From Lingula anatina (Eukaryota; Brachiopoda; Lingulata; Lingulida; Lingulidae): a stretch of DNA of 64,000 bases. A program made the position numbers and the translations under genes. The notes beneath the pieces are model-generated. The model saw only the letters and a program-made list of their open reading frames with translations, was not told the origin of the DNA and made no database searches. This document shows positions 61,835 to 64,000 of this stretch, one piece after another (position 1 is the first letter of the stretch; every line of letters begins with the position of its first letter). Location: the NCBI RefSeq assembly GCF_001039355.2, contig NW_019775869.1, positions 753,268 through 817,267 of the forward strand, in the 5' to 3' direction.

Positions 61835-63193
61835 TGTTCGAAATCCACCAGACTAGGCGTCGGAGCAAATTTGGAACTTCCAGCACGACTACAAACAACC
61901 TGCGCTCTGCCACGCTTCCATGACATGAAATGAAGTTGGTTTGAAAACAAGTGCCCGCTGTTCTGTTAATGCGTAACGCCCCCTCCACACTCGTTACTCG
62001 CTCTTGTTTTAAGTGTCGGTCCCCAGTCTTTCAATGTTTGATATCCTTATAACTAAGGTAAAATGGTTGTTTAAATCACTTGTATTTATTTTAGAATATT
62101 AAAATTTGTGTTTGTTATCTGGTTATTCTACGTTACTTTCATCAAGCGATATTACAAGTCCATACCGATACATGTATTTGAAGAGTTCGCAGCTTTCTGA
62201 ATTTTATTTTTCAAAAAACAAGAAAAAATAGTATATTACGTGGATTACATACAACACACGATCTTTTGGTTTTTTGAAAAAGCCGAAGTTTATATTCTTC
62301 AACATATGTACCTTGTGATGACGCAATAAACAAAATGGACATTGAAAAGAATAAGCTTGTAGCAAATTTTACCTTCTAGTCTTGAAATTACCCAAATTAT
62401 CAACAGATTATCTATTTTAAGAACGTTATAAATGAAATCAACTATAAATATTTTGATGCATCTAGAAAGATCTACATAATAGTTGTTGAATACAGCCCAG
62501 GGGCCGAAAGCTCGGACTGTATTCAACAACTATTATGTAGATCTTTCTAGATGCATCAAAATATTTATAGTTCTATTATTACCAAGATCTATACGGTGAA
62601 TCAACATGAATCCTCAAAATGAAATCAACAAAACACTTATTTTCAGAAGATATTTAATCTGTAGTTTTGATCAGCTTCTTAGAGGAAAAGAATATGTCAT
62701 TGCGATAGATGTGAAAGATGACTTGCAAATGCGGTTGGTTGCTCTAAGCAAAAACAATCAGGAACCGCTTTGAGGATGTGAAAAGTATTATAATAACTTT
62801 GCAAGTTTTAGGCAATGATTTCATTTAACATGAGTTTACATCCATGTTTCATTAAATGCATACCTTGGGCTGTTCCCATAACCTCCCGGTTATATGTAGA
62901 TGGTGCTTCCAATCCATTTCTATATCTCTTTTTCCAGTCTAATACAGCAGAGGTATTTGACACAAAAGATGTAGTTTATCAGTTTCCGTTCAGCCTGATT
63001 TATTTGGAAGAAACAAACTGTAGGGAATAGTCTGAATCTGACAAAGCGGTTATTAGGCTATAGGTAAAGATAAAGAGAGGCTACAATTAACCTAGTGTTT
63101 TTTTAGGTAGTGACAACACAATCTTAGAATAAACCAAGTCTTTGGGAACATATTTTTGAGCTGTATCGAGGCAAAGTTTTGGTCGTCGAGTAT
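61835..63193. other. Intergenic region between SORD and HSPA12-like genes
   Basis: This holds the HSPA12-like upstream region, then AT-rich DNA with a perfect 55-base inverted repeat (62441-62571). No TATA box or CpG-rich promoter is clear, and no coding sequence is supported. Confidence 0.55.
62441..62571. repeat. Perfect 55-base inverted repeat with 21-base loop
   Basis: Left arm 62441-62495 and right arm 62517-62571 are exact reverse complements as read. The loop at 62496-62516 is GC-rich. Transcribed, it would form a 55-bp perfect hairpin. It may be a genuine recent inverted duplication, a small transposon, or a snap-back artefact. Confidence 0.88.
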
Positions 63194-63685
63194 TTATATC
63201 TTGCCAGGCTGCACCATAACCTTCAGGGCACCATCTTGTCCAGTACTGGCTATCTCCATGGCGTGGACAATCTTCTCTAGGGGGAGGGAATGGGTCGCTA
63301 TCGGCTTGATGTCCACAACACCCGCTGTTATGGCAGCCAAGGAATTCTTAAAACTGAAAATGTTGAATACAGATAGAAGAAAGGGGCCACAGTATATCCA
63401 ATGATATGTTGATCACGGATCTGAACGGTGAAATAGACCTACTACAAGTGGCGTTTTTATTAATAACCAAAATAACATGAAATTAGTAGGCCTATCCGTA
63501 CCTCTTAACTTGACGTGAATATGTTAGAAATAAGGTACTTGGTATTGTATCACTGTTACTCACTTGTTCCCATATCTGAAGGCACTCAGAATGTCAGCCT
63601 CTTTAACAAACAGCATGGCCGCAGGTATGGTTGCCGTTTGGGGAGCCACGCCCACCAACACCACTTTACCACCTTTCTTCACGGC
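63194..63685 (-). CDS. SORD: Sorbitol dehydrogenase, last two exons (partial)
   Basis: Exons 63564-63685 and 63194-63353 (stop TAA 63194-63196) encode the C-terminal 93 or so residues of a zinc-dependent medium-chain dehydrogenase that oxidises sorbitol to fructose with NAD in the cytosol. The first exon has GGKVVLVGVAP, VKEADI and AFRYGN, the family's Rossmann strand followed by the (E/K)xDIxxxFRY motif. The second has VVDIKPIATHSLPLEKIVHA, matching the V-x-x-KPLVTHRFPLEKA region, and ends QPGKI. The junction is phase 2. The zinc-binding and N-terminal parts lie beyond the right edge. Other polyol dehydrogenases are possible, but the FRY and THxxPLEK motifs favour SORD. Confidence 0.9.
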
Positions 63686-63814
63686 CTGCGATAATCATTC
63701 GATTAAAATTATCATAATTAGATGACTGTCAAATCATTATTGAAATAAATAAAAATTAATTAATTAATTAATCTAAAAAAGTTCAAAGAAAAGCGCAATG
63801 TAAAACATTGCAAT

Positions 63815-63825
<11 letters not shown>

Positions 63826-63848
<23 letters not shown>

Positions 63849-63882
63849 GAAATAATAATAATGATGATGATGATGATGCTGA
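63826..63882. repeat. (AAC)n and (ATG)n microsatellites
   Basis: AAC units followed by AAT and ATG units in the intron upstream of SORD exon 63564-63685. This is simple sequence. Confidence 0.9.
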
Positions 63883-64000
63883 TGAGAAAGTTACATACAG
63901 ACAACCAAGAAACTGTTTTCAGCACAAGCAGTAATTATGGCTACAGGCCTGTAGCCAGGTGGAGGTTTGGGGGTTCAAACAAACCGTCCGTTTTGCCTAG

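Noticed and set aside
61835-61960. A heat-shock element upstream of the HSPA12-like start (GGAACTTCC).
   Set aside because: The spacing and bases deviate from nGAAnnTTCn arrays and only one partial unit is present.
1-64000. Bacterial-type systems, CRISPR arrays, tRNA or rRNA genes.
   Set aside because: The sequence is eukaryotic throughout; the tandem arrays have no spacers of CRISPR type and I found no cloverleaf with conserved T-loop sequence.

Overview
The window is nuclear DNA from an intron-rich animal. Genes are split by many short-to-medium GT-AG introns, intergenic DNA is AT-rich, and there are microsatellites, minisatellites, small inverted-repeat elements and scattered assembly Ns. 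The protein set (a SorCS-type VPS10 receptor, bifunctional P5C synthase, an HSPA12-type chaperone, sorbitol dehydrogenase) fits a bilaterian. The absence of vertebrate-type interspersed repeats, the intron sizes and the apparent haplotype differences suggest a marine invertebrate (lophotrochozoan or invertebrate deuterostome). That placement is inference only.

Layout: (1) 483-3115 (+), 3' part of a C2H2 zinc-finger gene entering from the left. (2) 5005-17328 (-), a SorCS-like VPS10/PKD receptor of at least 26 exons, converging on the zinc-finger gene. Its TM/tail exons are present twice, apparently because two haplotypes were assembled in tandem between single Ns, and one cysteine-module exon is missing next to another single N. 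(3) 17.3-21.1 kb, a head-to-head intergenic region with a sequencing gap and a striking cluster of five nuclear-receptor half-sites just upstream of the receptor start. (4) 21117-32489 (+), mitochondrial delta-1-pyrroline-5-carboxylate synthase (P5CS/ALDH18A1), complete at 14 coding exons (800 aa). It also carries a second, diverged 108-nt version of exon 3 that looks mutually exclusive with the first. (5) 26471-28510 (-), a secreted carboxylesterase nested in P5CS intron 6. (6) 34241-61834 (-), a large HSPA12A/B-like gene with about 430 extra N-terminal residues, three introns of 4.6 to 7.8 kb and a 33-nt candidate cassette microexon. (7) 63194 to the right edge (-), the last two exons of sorbitol dehydrogenase.

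The genes do not form an operon or pathway; they are ordinary single-copy animal genes with separate functions. The points most worth following are the duplicated P5CS exon, the composite nuclear-receptor element, the two possible receptor C-termini, the HSPA12 microexon, the splice-donor-rich minisatellite in a P5CS intron, and two long near-perfect palindromes. Exon limits were read by hand from splice consensus, reading-frame phase and remembered family conservation; no search or alignment was run.
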